13,247 nucleotides of DNA from Phenylobacterium sp. CCH9-H3 (GTDB taxonomy: Bacteria; Pseudomonadota; Alphaproteobacteria; Caulobacterales; Caulobacteraceae), in contig NZ_LSJI01000119.1 in the NCBI RefSeq assembly GCF_001557235.1, positions 1 to 13,247 of the forward strand, given 5' to 3'. Position 1 is the first letter of the stretch; each line of letters begins with the position of its first letter. The notes beneath the pieces were generated by a model, which was not told the origin of the DNA, did no database searches, and saw nothing but the letters and a program-made list of their open reading frames with translations. Below are positions 6,884-13,247 of this stretch, piece by piece. A program made the translations under genes and the position numbers.

Positions 6884-6902
6884 GCCCTTGCGACCTGCCC
6901 GG

Positions 6903-6932
6903 TTGACCTTCACCCCATGGGAAGGCGCATCG
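6903..6932 (+). promoter_or_regulatory. CueR/MerR-type operator-promoter upstream of copA
   Basis: TTGACCTT (6903-6910), then CATGGGAAG (6916-6924) and CATC. It includes the imperfect inverted halves CCTTC and GAAGG, and 19 bases after the TTGACC block where a MerR-family promoter has its long spacer. The same layout recurs at 10167-10197. The -10 match is poor, so the start point is uncertain. CueR-type activators answer Cu(I) and would fit copA; no such regulator gene is in the window. Confidence 0.55.
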
Positions 6933-6963
6933 CCTCTGCGACGCCACCCGACCAGGACCACTG

Positions 6964-8772
6964 ATGCCCGCCCCCGCCGCGCCCCTCGATCGACGCCAGC
7001 TTCTACGGAGCGCCCTGGCGCTGGGCGGCGGCGCGACCGCGCTGGCCCTGCTGCCCGGCTGGGCGCGAAGCGCCACCCCGGGGCTCTCCACCCTGCCGAC
7101 GCTCTCCGGTGAGGACATCCGCCTGACGATCGATCACGCGGCGCTGAAGGTCGACGGCCGGGCTGGGCACGCCATCGCCATCAACGGGACGGTCCCCGGC
7201 CCGCTGATCCGCCTGAAAGAAGGCCAGAACGTCCGGCTGCACGTGACCAACAAGCTGCCGGAGGAGACGTCGATCCACTGGCACGGCCTGCTCGTGCCCT
7301 TCCAGATGGACGGGGTGCCGGGGGTCAGCTTCCCCGGGATCAAGCCCGGGGAGACGTTCGTCTACGAGTTCCCGATCATCCAGAGTGGAACCTACTGGTA
7401 TCACAGCCACTCCGGCCTGCAGGAGCAGGAGGGTCACTACGCCCCGATCGTGATCGATGCCAAGGACGCGGACCCGGTGGCCTACGACCGGGAGCATGTG
7501 CTCGTGCTGTCGGATTTCAGCTTCACGCACCCGCACACCCTCTTCCAGCGCCTGAAGGGGCAGGGCGGGGTCTTCAACTTCCAGAAGCAGACGGTGGCCG
7601 GGCTGCTCGCGGGCAAGGACCAGACGCTGGCCGAACGCATCGAGTGGGCGAAGATGCGGATGGACCCCACGGACATCTCGGACATCACCGGCGCGGCCTA
7701 CAAGTTCCTCATCAACGGCCATGGTGCCGACGACAACTGGACCGGCCTGTTTGCGCCGGGCGAACGGGTGCGGCTGCGGTTCGTGAACGCGGCCGCCCAG
7801 ACGATCTTCAACGTCCGCATACCGGGCCTGAAGCTGACCGTGGTGGCGTCCGACGGCCAGAACGTCCGGCCCGTCGAGGTGGACGAGTTCCAGATCGGCA
7901 ACGCCGAGACCTATGACATCGTCGTGCATCCCACAGCCGGCCAAGCCTACACCATCGTCTCGGAGGCCGTGGACCGGTCCGGACTGGGCCGCGCGACGCT
8001 CGCGCCCCGGCCGGGCATGAGCGCCGCCGTCCCCGCGCTGCGCGAGCGGCCGCTGGCGACCATGAAAGACATGGGCATGGACCATTCGTCCATGAGCGGG
8101 GCTGCGGGGGGAACCGATCACGCGGCGATGGGCCATGGGATGCCGACCGCGCCGCCTGGCATGGCGTCGCCACGCAAGCGCGGCTCGGACGTGATGGGCG
8201 ACATGGGCGGCATGCAGATGAGCATGATGGACCCGCGCAACGCCCCGCAGGTGAAGCTGGGCCCGGGCGTGCAGATGATCGCGCCGATGACCAGCGATCG
8301 TACGGGGGAGCCCGGCCAGGGCCTGGAGAGCGTCGGCCACCGGGTGCTGGTCTACAGGGACCTGATCGCGCTCGAGCCCAATCCCGACACCCGGCCGCCC
8401 TCCCGCGAGATGGAGATCCGCCTAACCGGCAACATGGAGCGCTTCATGTGGGGCTTCGACGGCCGGAAGTTCAGCGAGAAGCCGCCGCCCTACACTTTGG
8501 GGGCCGGCGAGCGGGTGCGCGTGACCCTGGTCAACGACACCATGATGACCCACCCGATCCACCTGCACGGCCACTTCTTCGAGCTGGTGCACGGGCCCGT
8601 GGGCCACATGCCCCGCAAGCACACCGTCAATGTCCTGCCCGGGGGAAAGGTGACGTTCGACGTCACCGGGGAGGCCGGTGACTGGGCCTTCCACTGCCAC
8701 ATGCTCTACCACATGCACGCCGGCATGTTTCAGGTCTTCGCCGTGCGTCCGCTCCCGGGCGCCGCCGCATGA
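6964..8772 (+). CDS. copA: CopA/PcoA-type periplasmic multicopper oxidase
   Basis: A 602-residue copper-resistance oxidase exported by the Tat pathway (twin Arg10-Arg11 in LDRRQLLRSALALGG, hydrophobic core to about residue 36). All copper motifs of a three-cupredoxin oxidase are present: HWHG (105-108), WYHSHS (145-150), HPIHLHGHF (530-538) and HCHMLYHMHAGM (577-588) with the type-1 Cys578. Between domains 2 and 3, residues about 367-425, is a Met/His-rich insert (MKDMGMDHSSM, MGDMGGMQMSMM) typical of CopA, thought to bind Cu(I). The enzyme oxidises Cu(I) to the less toxic Cu(II) in the periplasm. The ATG at 6964 has AGGA six bases upstream. The stop overlaps the copB start (ATGA at 8769), so the genes are coupled. 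An ECF-like promoter and a CueR-like site precede it. Confidence 0.95.
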   Translation: MPAPAAPLDRRQLLRSALALGGGATALALLPGWARSATPGLSTLPTLSGEDIRLTIDHAALKVDGRAGHAIAINGTVPGPLIRLKEGQNVRLHVTNKLPEETSIHWHGLLVPFQMDGVPGVSFPGIKPGETFVYEFPIIQSGTYWYHSHSGLQEQEGHYAPIVIDAKDADPVAYDREHVLVLSDFSFTHPHTLFQRLKGQGGVFNFQKQTVAGLLAGKDQTLAERIEWAKMRMDPTDISDITGAAYKFLINGHGADDNWTGLFAPGERVRLRFVNAAAQTIFNVRIPGLKLTVVASDGQNVRPVEVDEFQIGNAETYDIVVHPTAGQAYTIVSEAVDRSGLGRATLAPRPGMSAAVPALRERPLATMKDMGMDHSSMSGAAGGTDHAAMGHGMPTAPPGMASPRKRGSDVMGDMGGMQMSMMDPRNAPQVKLGPGVQMIAPMTSDRTGEPGQGLESVGHRVLVYRDLIALEPNPDTRPPSREMEIRLTGNMERFMWGFDGRKFSEKPPPYTLGAGERVRVTLVNDTMMTHPIHLHGHFFELVHGPVGHMPRKHTVNVLPGGKVTFDVTGEAGDWAFHCHMLYHMHAGMFQVFAVRPLPGAAA

Positions 8773-9824
8773 GCCGGCTTCTCCTCGCGGCCCTGGCGCC
8801 GGCGCTGATCGGCACGGCCGCCCTGGCCCAGACCCCTGACCCGCACGCCGGGCACGCCATGCCGGCCCCGCCGGCCCAGGCCGCCGACCCGCACGCCGGC
8901 CATGCGATGCCGGCGAAGCCCGCCGATCCGCATGCCGGACACGTCATGCCGGCGAAGCAGGGGCCGGCCGCCGATCCTCATGCAGGCCATGCGATGCCCG
9001 CGCAGCCCGCCGATCCGCACGCGGGGCATGTCATGCGGCCGACTCCAGGGGCGGGGCCGGCGATGACCGGGGCCCAGCTGCCGGTCGGCGATGCGCCCGC
9101 GCCGCCGCCGCCGACAGACCACCTGGCCGACGCCGTCTACGGCCGCGCGTCCATGGACGAGGCCCGGGACCTGCTGCGGCTCGAGCATGGCGGCATGCGG
9201 CTGTCGAAGACGATGATCGACACCCTCGAGGTGCGGCCTGGCAGGGGGCCCGACGGCTACGCCTGGGAGGGCGAGTTCCGCTACGGCGGGGACGTCAACC
9301 GGCTCGTCCTGAAATCCGAGGGCGAAGGCGCCTTCGGCGAACACCTGGAGGAGGCTGAAGTCCAAGCGCTCTATTCGCGCGCGATCGGGCCGTACTTCGA
9401 CCTGCAGGTCGGTGTCCGCCAAGATTTCCAGCCGCGACCGCGCCGCACCTATGCCACCCTCGGCTTCGAGGGTCTCGCGCCCTACTGGTTCGAGGTGGAG
9501 GGCGCGCTCTTCCTGTCGAACAAGGGCGACGTGTCGGCGCGCCTCGAGGGCTCCTACGACCTGCGCTTCACGCAGCGCCTGATCCTCGAGCCACGGGCCG
9601 AGGTGAACCTCGAGGCGCAGGACGTCCCCGAACTCGGAGTGGGCGCCGGTCTGAGTGACGCCGAGGTGGGCCTGCGGCTGCGCTACGAGATCCGCCGGGA
9701 GTTCGCCCCCTATGTGGGCGTCCACTATGAGCGGAAGTTCGGCGACACGGCCGACTTCGCCCGCGCCGCCGGCGAAGACCGCGACGACCTGCGGGTCGTC
9801 CTCGGCGTCCGCGCCTGGTTCTGA
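8769..9824 (+). CDS. copB: CopB/PcoB-type outer membrane copper resistance protein
   Basis: A 351-residue protein with a signal peptide ending near ALA-Q (residue 20). Residues 24-89 carry five DPHAGH(A/V)M repeats, a likely copper-binding segment rich in His and Met. A Pro/Ala linker follows to about residue 117. The rest (TDHLADAVYGRASMDEAR onward) is the CopB domain with amphipathic beta-strands, ending in the aromatic ARAWF typical of outer membrane barrels. CopB proteins act with CopA at the outer membrane, and their exact transport role is not settled. The family normally has some Met/His repeats; this perfect set is unusually regular. It is translationally coupled to copA by a four-base overlap. 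Confidence 0.93.
   Translation: MSRLLLAALAPALIGTAALAQTPDPHAGHAMPAPPAQAADPHAGHAMPAKPADPHAGHVMPAKQGPAADPHAGHAMPAQPADPHAGHVMRPTPGAGPAMTGAQLPVGDAPAPPPPTDHLADAVYGRASMDEARDLLRLEHGGMRLSKTMIDTLEVRPGRGPDGYAWEGEFRYGGDVNRLVLKSEGEGAFGEHLEEAEVQALYSRAIGPYFDLQVGVRQDFQPRPRRTYATLGFEGLAPYWFEVEGALFLSNKGDVSARLEGSYDLRFTQRLILEPRAEVNLEAQDVPELGVGAGLSDAEVGLRLRYEIRREFAPYVGVHYERKFGDTADFARAAGEDRDDLRVVLGVRAWF
8838..9035 (+). repeat. Five DPHAGHxM-coding repeats in copB
   Basis: Units of eight residues at copB positions 24-31, 40-47, 53-60, 69-76 and 82-89, with alternating 8- and 5-residue spacers. Codons differ between copies (for example CCGCACGCCGGGCACGCC against CCTCATGCAGGCCATGCG), so the protein motif is kept although the DNA has diverged. 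That points to selection on the peptide, presumably for copper binding. Confidence 0.85.
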
Positions 9825-9853
9825 CATCCAAGTCCTAGTTGAGGAGGCTACCC

Positions 9854-10153
9854 ATGAAGTTCGTTCTCGGATCGCTGGCCGCCCTGGCCCTGTCCACCGC
9901 GGCCGTCGCGCAGGATCACGCCGGCCACGGGCAACCCGCGGCCGCCGTCACCGGCACGGGCGTGGTGAAGAAGATCGACGCCAAGGCCGGGACGGTCACC
10001 ATCGACCACGGCCCGATCAAGGCGCTGAATTGGGGCGCGATGATCATGCCCTTCAAGGTCTCCGACGCCAGCCTACTGAGCGGCCTGAAGGTCGGCTCCA
10101 AGGTCAGCTTCCAGCTGAAGGACCAGAAGATCGTCGCCATCAAGGCGATGTAG
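9854..10153 (+). CDS. CusF-like periplasmic copper-binding protein
   Basis: A 99-residue exported protein with a signal peptide ending at AVA-Q (residue 19-20), a short DHAGHG His segment and a CusF-type small barrel. In E. coli CusF the Cu(I)/Ag(I) ligands are His36, Trp44, Met47 and Met49. Here His52, Trp60, Met63 and Met65 (HGPIKALNWGAMIMPF) have exactly the same spacing, including the Trp that caps the metal. The ATG at 9854 was chosen for the strong GAGGAGG at 9841-9847; an earlier in-frame start would lie before that site. It is 29 bases after copB and probably in the same transcript. It likely carries periplasmic Cu(I), perhaps to CopA; no CusCBA-type pump is in the window. Confidence 0.92.
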   Translation: MKFVLGSLAALALSTAAVAQDHAGHGQPAAAVTGTGVVKKIDAKAGTVTIDHGPIKALNWGAMIMPFKVSDASLLSGLKVGSKVSFQLKDQKIVAIKAM

Positions 10154-10166
10154 CTAGGGCCACCCC

Positions 10167-10197
10167 TTGACCTTGCCATCATGGGAAGCCCCATCTG
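10167..10197 (+). promoter_or_regulatory. CueR/MerR-type operator-promoter upstream of the HMA frame
   Basis: TTGACC (10167-10172) followed by a dyad CTTGCC-ATCAT-GGGAAG (10172-10188), with 19 bases between the TTGACC block and CATCTG. It shares TTGACCTT, CATGGGAAG and CATC at the same positions with the site before copA (6903-6932). The start of RNA would be near 10204. Confidence 0.6.
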
Positions 10198-10705
10198 GCC
10201 AAGCGGAGCACCATTCAGGAGAACAAGCAGGCTTCGCTATCAAGTCGAGGGGATGTCCTGCGGCCATTGCGTCCAGGCCGTCGCCCGCGCGGTGAAGGCC
10301 GAGGACCCGCAGGCCGAAATTGCGGTCGATCTCGCCGCGAAGGCGGTCAGCGTCACCCGCGACTACCCAGGAGAGCGCATAGCTCAGGCGATCCGCGACG
10401 CGGGCTACGGCGTCGCCGCGCCCGTCTCAGCCCGTCTCAGCCGGAGGCGACAGCGTCCCGCATCGGGGCGCTCAAGGGGCGGGCGAAGACGTTATCCGGA
10501 GTACGCAGCGGCGCGGCGTATCCCTTGTCATCGGGCCCTCCTTCCGCGCCCTCGAAAAGAAAGTGTCGCAAATCTGAGGGGCGGGGCTGGGCGGCGCGTA
10601 TCTGCCTTTGACGGGCCCCTCCGCGGCCCGCGATCCCTTCGATTCTTATTGAGGCGGATCAAAAGTCAAAGGTGGCGCATGGATGGTCTCCGTGCGCCGC
10701 GATAG
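10181..10705 (+). CDS. CopZ-like HMA copper chaperone frame, probably damaged
   Basis: Residues 18-82 of this frame are a heavy-metal-associated domain: LRYQVEGMSCGHCVQAVARA with the Cys27-Gly-His-Cys30 Cu(I) site, then the beta-alpha-beta half ending in IRDAGYGVAAP. Such chaperones usually have about 65-75 residues. The first ATG (10181) lies inside the CueR-like operator, upstream of where that promoter should start RNA, so it is unlikely to be the true start. A fine AGGAG (10217-10221) stands seven bases before codon AGG at 10229, exactly where an ATG would be expected. The next ATG (10253) would remove the first strand. Past residue 82 a 10-bp tandem duplication changes frame and an Arg-rich tail of about 90 residues runs to 10705, across a predicted promoter. 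I think it is a decaying or mis-sequenced chaperone gene. Confidence 0.55.
   Translation: MGSPIWPSGAPFRRTSRLRYQVEGMSCGHCVQAVARAVKAEDPQAEIAVDLAAKAVSVTRDYPGERIAQAIRDAGYGVAAPVSARLSRRRQRPASGRSRGGRRRYPEYAAARRIPCHRALLPRPRKESVANLRGGAGRRVSAFDGPLRGPRSLRFLLRRIKSQRWRMDGLRAPR
10421..10440 (+). repeat. 10-bp tandem duplication
   Basis: CCCGTCTCAG occurs twice head to tail at 10421-10430 and 10431-10440. Being 10 bp long, it shifts the HMA frame by one base. With one copy removed, the frame would stop at TGA 10575-10577 instead of running to 10705. Confidence 0.85.
10575..10601 (+). promoter_or_regulatory. Fourth predicted ECF-sigma promoter, no clear gene downstream
   Basis: TGAGGG (10575-10580), 15 bases, GCGTAT (10596-10601), the same spacing as the three others. 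It is closest to the copA element: TGAGGGG, 11 bases, GGCGCGTAT in both. RNA starting near 10608 would run into a stretch with only a 55-codon ORF (10683-10850) before the TonB receptor. Confidence 0.5.
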
Positions 10706-10850
10706 CGTAGTCAAGCGCGACAAAGCGGATGACCAACGCTGTAGGTCGCTACAAATGTCAGTAAGAATGTGTCTGAATGCGACTAACGGTTGCGTTGGAG
10801 GCTTCTTAGCGTTTGGAAAAAACCGGACTGCATCTAGGAATTATTCGTGA
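10683..10850 (+). CDS. Possible small protein of 55 residues
   Basis: ATG 10683 opens 55 codons beginning MVSVRRDSVVKRDKADDQRC, with three cysteines (20, 30, 37), ending in TGA 10848-10850. AAGGTGG lies seven bases upstream and a predicted ECF promoter about 80 bases upstream. I recognise no family. The sequence is basic, with no membrane segment. The region is less GC-rich than its neighbours and the open frame may be chance. Confidence 0.2.
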   Translation: MVSVRRDSVVKRDKADDQRCRSLQMSVRMCLNATNGCVGGFLAFGKNRTASRNYS

Positions 10851-11155
10851 GCAGCTGTCGCCTACAAAAGCAACAGACGCCGATACCGAAATGAATCTTT
10901 ATGGGTGGTGAAAAAAGCCGGAAAATGGCCGTCAAACCTGGAGCGAGGGGTAATAACGACCGGAGATGGGTAGAAGAGGGCCGGAGCGGAGCTGCGAGGC
11001 GGCGGGAGGCGCGCAAGAACCTACCTTCCAATTCGGGCTATTATGTATAGACATGACTTGACGGCCCGACAGCCCTGGCCGGACTAAGCCCCCACGGATT
11101 TCAGCTCGAAACGAGCAGGTCGGGCTGCGCCCCGGCGCCGGAAGAGGGGGTATTG
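10851..11155. other. Intergenic region before the TonB receptor
   Basis: A 305-bp gap, AT-rich at its left, with no supported gene. A minus-strand frame at 10834-11031 lacks a ribosome binding site and any known motif. The right part must hold the receptor promoter; TATTAT and TATAGA near 11040-11050 are possible -10 boxes but no -35 is clear. A short hairpin is at 11104-11116. Confidence 0.4.
11104..11116 (+). repeat. Small hairpin in the receptor leader
   Basis: GCTCG-AAA-CGAGC is a perfect 5-bp stem with a three-base loop, 39 bases before the receptor ATG. It could affect the leader RNA; nothing else supports a role. Confidence 0.3.
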
Positions 11156-13247
11156 ATGAACCGGACTTCGAAGCCGCGGCTGTTCGCCAGCGCCTGTGTC
11201 ACCCTGGCGCTCACCGCCACAGCGGCCCAGGCCGCCGACGCCGCGGCGGCCGACGTCGGCGAGGTGGTCGTCACCGGCAGCCGCATCAAGCGCACCGACA
11301 TCACGGGCGTCGGCCCGGCCACGGTGGTCACGGAGGAGGCCATCGCCCGCACCGGTGTGGCGAACGTCGAGACCATCCTGCAGCGGCTGCCGGCCTCGGC
11401 GGGCAACGCGGGCGGCCAGACCAACGCCTACTGGACCGGCAACGGTTACGGCACCGCCCAGGTGAACCTGCGCGGCGTGGGTATCAACCGCACCCTGGTG
11501 CTGCTCAACGGCCGCCGCGTGGTCTACGGCGGAACCGGCGCCAACAGCGCGGTGGACCTGAACACCATCCCCGCCGCCATCATCGGCCGCATCGACGTGC
11601 TCAAGGACGGCGCCTCGGCGATCTACGGCGCCGACGCGGTGGCCGGCGTCGTCAACATCATCACCCGCAACGACTTCGAGGGCGTGCAGGTGACCGGCAA
11701 GTACGGTGTCACCGACGAGGGCGACGGCGAGGAGTACACCGGCGACCTGCTCTGGGGCCTGCGGGGCGAGCGCGGCGGCTTCACGGCCGCGGTGAACTAC
11801 CAGAAGACCGAGCCGGTCAACATGGCCGACCGCGAGCCCTGCGGCCTGGGCGAGGTCGGCGGACAGCTGGTCTGCGTCGGCAGCGCCTCGACCATCGGCG
11901 GGCGCGCCGTACTGCCCAACGGCCAGCAGATCAACTTCAACCAGACGCCGGGCGGTAACGGCAATTTCTTCGAGCCCTACAGCGCGGCCAAGCACAACTT
12001 CAATTCCAACCCCTTCCTGAACGCGGTGAGCGCCATCGAGCGGATCAGCGTGGGCGTGTTCGGGGACTACGACCTGAGGGACGAGGTGGAACTGTTCGGC
12101 GAGTTCATGTTCACGAACCGCGAGAGCCACCAGATCGCCACCCCCGGCACGCTGCGGAACCTCGTGATTCCGGCCGCCAACCGGACCAACCCTACCGGGC
12201 AGCAGATCACCCTCATCCAGCGCCGCCTGGCCGAGCCGGGCCCGCGCCAGTTCTTCCAGGAGACCGACACCTGGCGGATCGTGGGTGGCCTGCGCGGGAA
12301 GTTCGCGGGCGACTGGACGTGGGAAGTGGCCGGCAACTGGGGCAAGACCACCGGCGTCGATGGCTCCACCAACATCGCCAACCTGCAGCGGGTGGGCGAG
12401 ACGCTGGCGGCGTGCCTTCCCGGCGCCACCACGACGGCGCCCTGCGGCGACTACCTGGGCGCGGGCGACCTGACGCCCCAGGTGCTGAACTACATCCTGG
12501 CGACCACCCGCGACACCGGCGGAAACGAGCAGAAGAGCGTCACCGCCGACATCAGCGGCACGCTGTTCCAGCTCCCGGCCGGACCCCTGGCGGTCGCCGC
12601 GGGCGCCGTCTACCGCGAGGAAGTGGGCTACCGGAACCCGGACGCCCTGACCGTGCTCGGCGTCGCCAACACCAACCAGCAGAGCCCGATCCGCGGCGAG
12701 GTGAAGACCAAGGAGGCTTATGCCGAACTGTCGGCCCCGCTCCTGGCGGACATGCCGATGGTGCAGCGCCTCGAGTTGAACGCCGCTGCGCGCTACTCGG
12801 ACTACAACCTGTTCGGCGACAACTGGACCTACAAGCTGGGCCTCGATTGGACGGTGATGGACGGTCTGCGGCTGCGGGCCACCTACGGCACCGGCTTCCG
12901 CATCCCCAGCGTGCCGGAACTGTTCGGCGGCGTGGCCGAAGGCAACCTGACCACCACCGACCCGTGCAGCCGTTACTCGACCAGCACCAACGCCACGCTC
13001 GTGGCCAACTGCCGCGCGTCGGGCGTACCGGCCGGCTATGTCCAGCTGGGCAACACCGTCCTGACCACGGTCGGCGGCAACCAGGATCTGCAGCCGGAGA
13101 AGTCGGAGAACCTGACCCTAGGCGTCGTGTACCAGCCGACCTACGTCCCGGGCCTCTCCGTGACGGTCGACTACTTCGACATCAAGATCGAGGACGCCAT
13201 CCGCAACATCCCGGGCTCGACGAAGCTGTCGGTCTGCTACGCCAGCG
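11156..13247 (+). CDS. TonB-dependent outer membrane receptor, C-terminus beyond the window
   Basis: The frame is open from ATG 11156 to the right edge, 697 codons. AGAGGGGG lies 5-12 bases upstream. A signal peptide (about 1-26, ending AQA-A) is followed by the TonB-box/plug start GEVVVTGSRIKRTDI and a full plug domain with QVNLRGVGINRTLVLLNGRR, IDVLKDGASAIYGADAVAGV and VNIITR. The rest is beta-barrel, with ARYSDYN, ATYGTGFRIPSVPELF and NQDLQPEKSENLTLGV, motifs of the large receptors abundant in Caulobacterales and Sphingomonadales. Paired cysteines in predicted outer loops (EPCG/LVCV, AACL/APCG, DPCS/ANCR) probably form disulfides. It takes up an unknown substrate with energy from TonB. It lies 1 kb past the copper genes with no shared promoter motif, so a copper role is not supported. 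Confidence 0.93.
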   Translation, partial: MNRTSKPRLFASACVTLALTATAAQAADAAAADVGEVVVTGSRIKRTDITGVGPATVVTEEAIARTGVANVETILQRLPASAGNAGGQTNAYWTGNGYGTAQVNLRGVGINRTLVLLNGRRVVYGGTGANSAVDLNTIPAAIIGRIDVLKDGASAIYGADAVAGVVNIITRNDFEGVQVTGKYGVTDEGDGEEYTGDLLWGLRGERGGFTAAVNYQKTEPVNMADREPCGLGEVGGQLVCVGSASTIGGRAVLPNGQQINFNQTPGGNGNFFEPYSAAKHNFNSNPFLNAVSAIERISVGVFGDYDLRDEVELFGEFMFTNRESHQIATPGTLRNLVIPAANRTNPTGQQITLIQRRLAEPGPRQFFQETDTWRIVGGLRGKFAGDWTWEVAGNWGKTTGVDGSTNIANLQRVGETLAACLPGATTTAPCGDYLGAGDLTPQVLNYILATTRDTGGNEQKSVTADISGTLFQLPAGPLAVAAGAVYREEVGYRNPDALTVLGVANTNQQSPIRGEVKTKEAYAELSAPLLADMPMVQRLELNAAARYSDYNLFGDNWTYKLGLDWTVMDGLRLRATYGTGFRIPSVPELFGGVAEGNLTTTDPCSRYSTSTNATLVANCRASGVPAGYVQLGNTVLTTVGGNQDLQPEKSENLTLGVVYQPTYVPGLSVTVDYFDIKIEDAIRNIPGSTKLSVCYAS

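Noticed and set aside
7003..8340. 445-codon open frame on the minus strand
   Set aside because: Antisense to copA, with no start signal or known domain.
8730..9827. 365-codon open frame on the minus strand
   Set aside because: Antisense shadow of copB. Its repeated MRIGGLRRH-like units are the reverse reading of the DPHAGH repeats.
9655..10170. 171-codon plus-strand frame across copB, the cusF-like gene and the gap
   Set aside because: Out of frame with two well-supported genes and without any known motif.
10515..10527. Fifth ECF-type promoter (GGCGTATCCCTTG)
   Set aside because: GCGTAT is present at 10516-10521, but the base block 15 bp upstream is TCCGGA, not YGAGGG.
11084..12130. 348-codon open frame on the minus strand
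   Set aside because: It lies antisense to the TonB-dependent receptor, whose plug and barrel motifs are unmistakable. The frame is rich in His, Val and Gly, as expected from GC-rich antisense.
1..13247. CRISPR array, insertion sequence, integrase or toxin-antitoxin pair
   Set aside because: No regular spaced repeats, transposase or integrase motifs, or paired small genes of that kind were seen on either strand.

Overview
The window is GC-rich DNA with dense, often overlapping genes. An HWE-type histidine kinase with a single-domain response regulator, a Tat-exported CopA, a CopB carrying His/Met repeats and a large TonB-dependent receptor together suggest an alphaproteobacterium, most likely of the Caulobacterales (inference from gene content only).

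Left part (1-4140): the first 29 codons of an unrecognised minus-strand gene run off the left edge. After a gene-poor stretch comes a signalling cluster on the plus strand: an unrecognised 410-residue protein (573-1805), a PAS-PAS-HWE histidine kinase (1798-3285) and a single-domain response regulator (3275-3691), each overlapping the next. A second response regulator faces them (3748-4130, minus). It appears frameshifted, because one missing G removes the acidic pocket from its reading frame. Positions 4141-4975 hold no gene I can support, only a tRNA-3'-end-like sequence and inverted repeats.

Centre (4976-10705): a heavy-metal island. A DUF411 lipoprotein-like protein (minus) is divergent from a three-gene module built like cnrYXH of Cupriavidus: a small one-helix anti-sigma candidate, a periplasmic sensor and an ECF sigma factor. 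The sensor keeps all five CnrX metal ligands at exactly the CnrX spacing. Next come copA (multicopper oxidase), copB (outer membrane) and a CusF-like periplasmic copper chaperone, then a CopZ-like HMA open frame that looks damaged.

Regulation is the most interesting part. The same two-block element, YGAGGG - 15 bp - GCGTAT, occurs four times at identical spacing: back-to-back in the DUF411/cnrY divergent region, upstream of copA, and at 10575-10601. This is the pattern expected of promoters for the local ECF sigma factor. A second shared element, TTGACCTT-5 bp-CATGGGAAG, resembling CueR/MerR-type operators, lies before copA and before the HMA frame. copA therefore seems to be under two controls. 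No CueR gene is in the window.

Right part (10706-13247): an intergenic region that is AT-richer in part, perhaps with a small ORF, then the first 697 codons of a TonB-dependent receptor that runs off the right edge.
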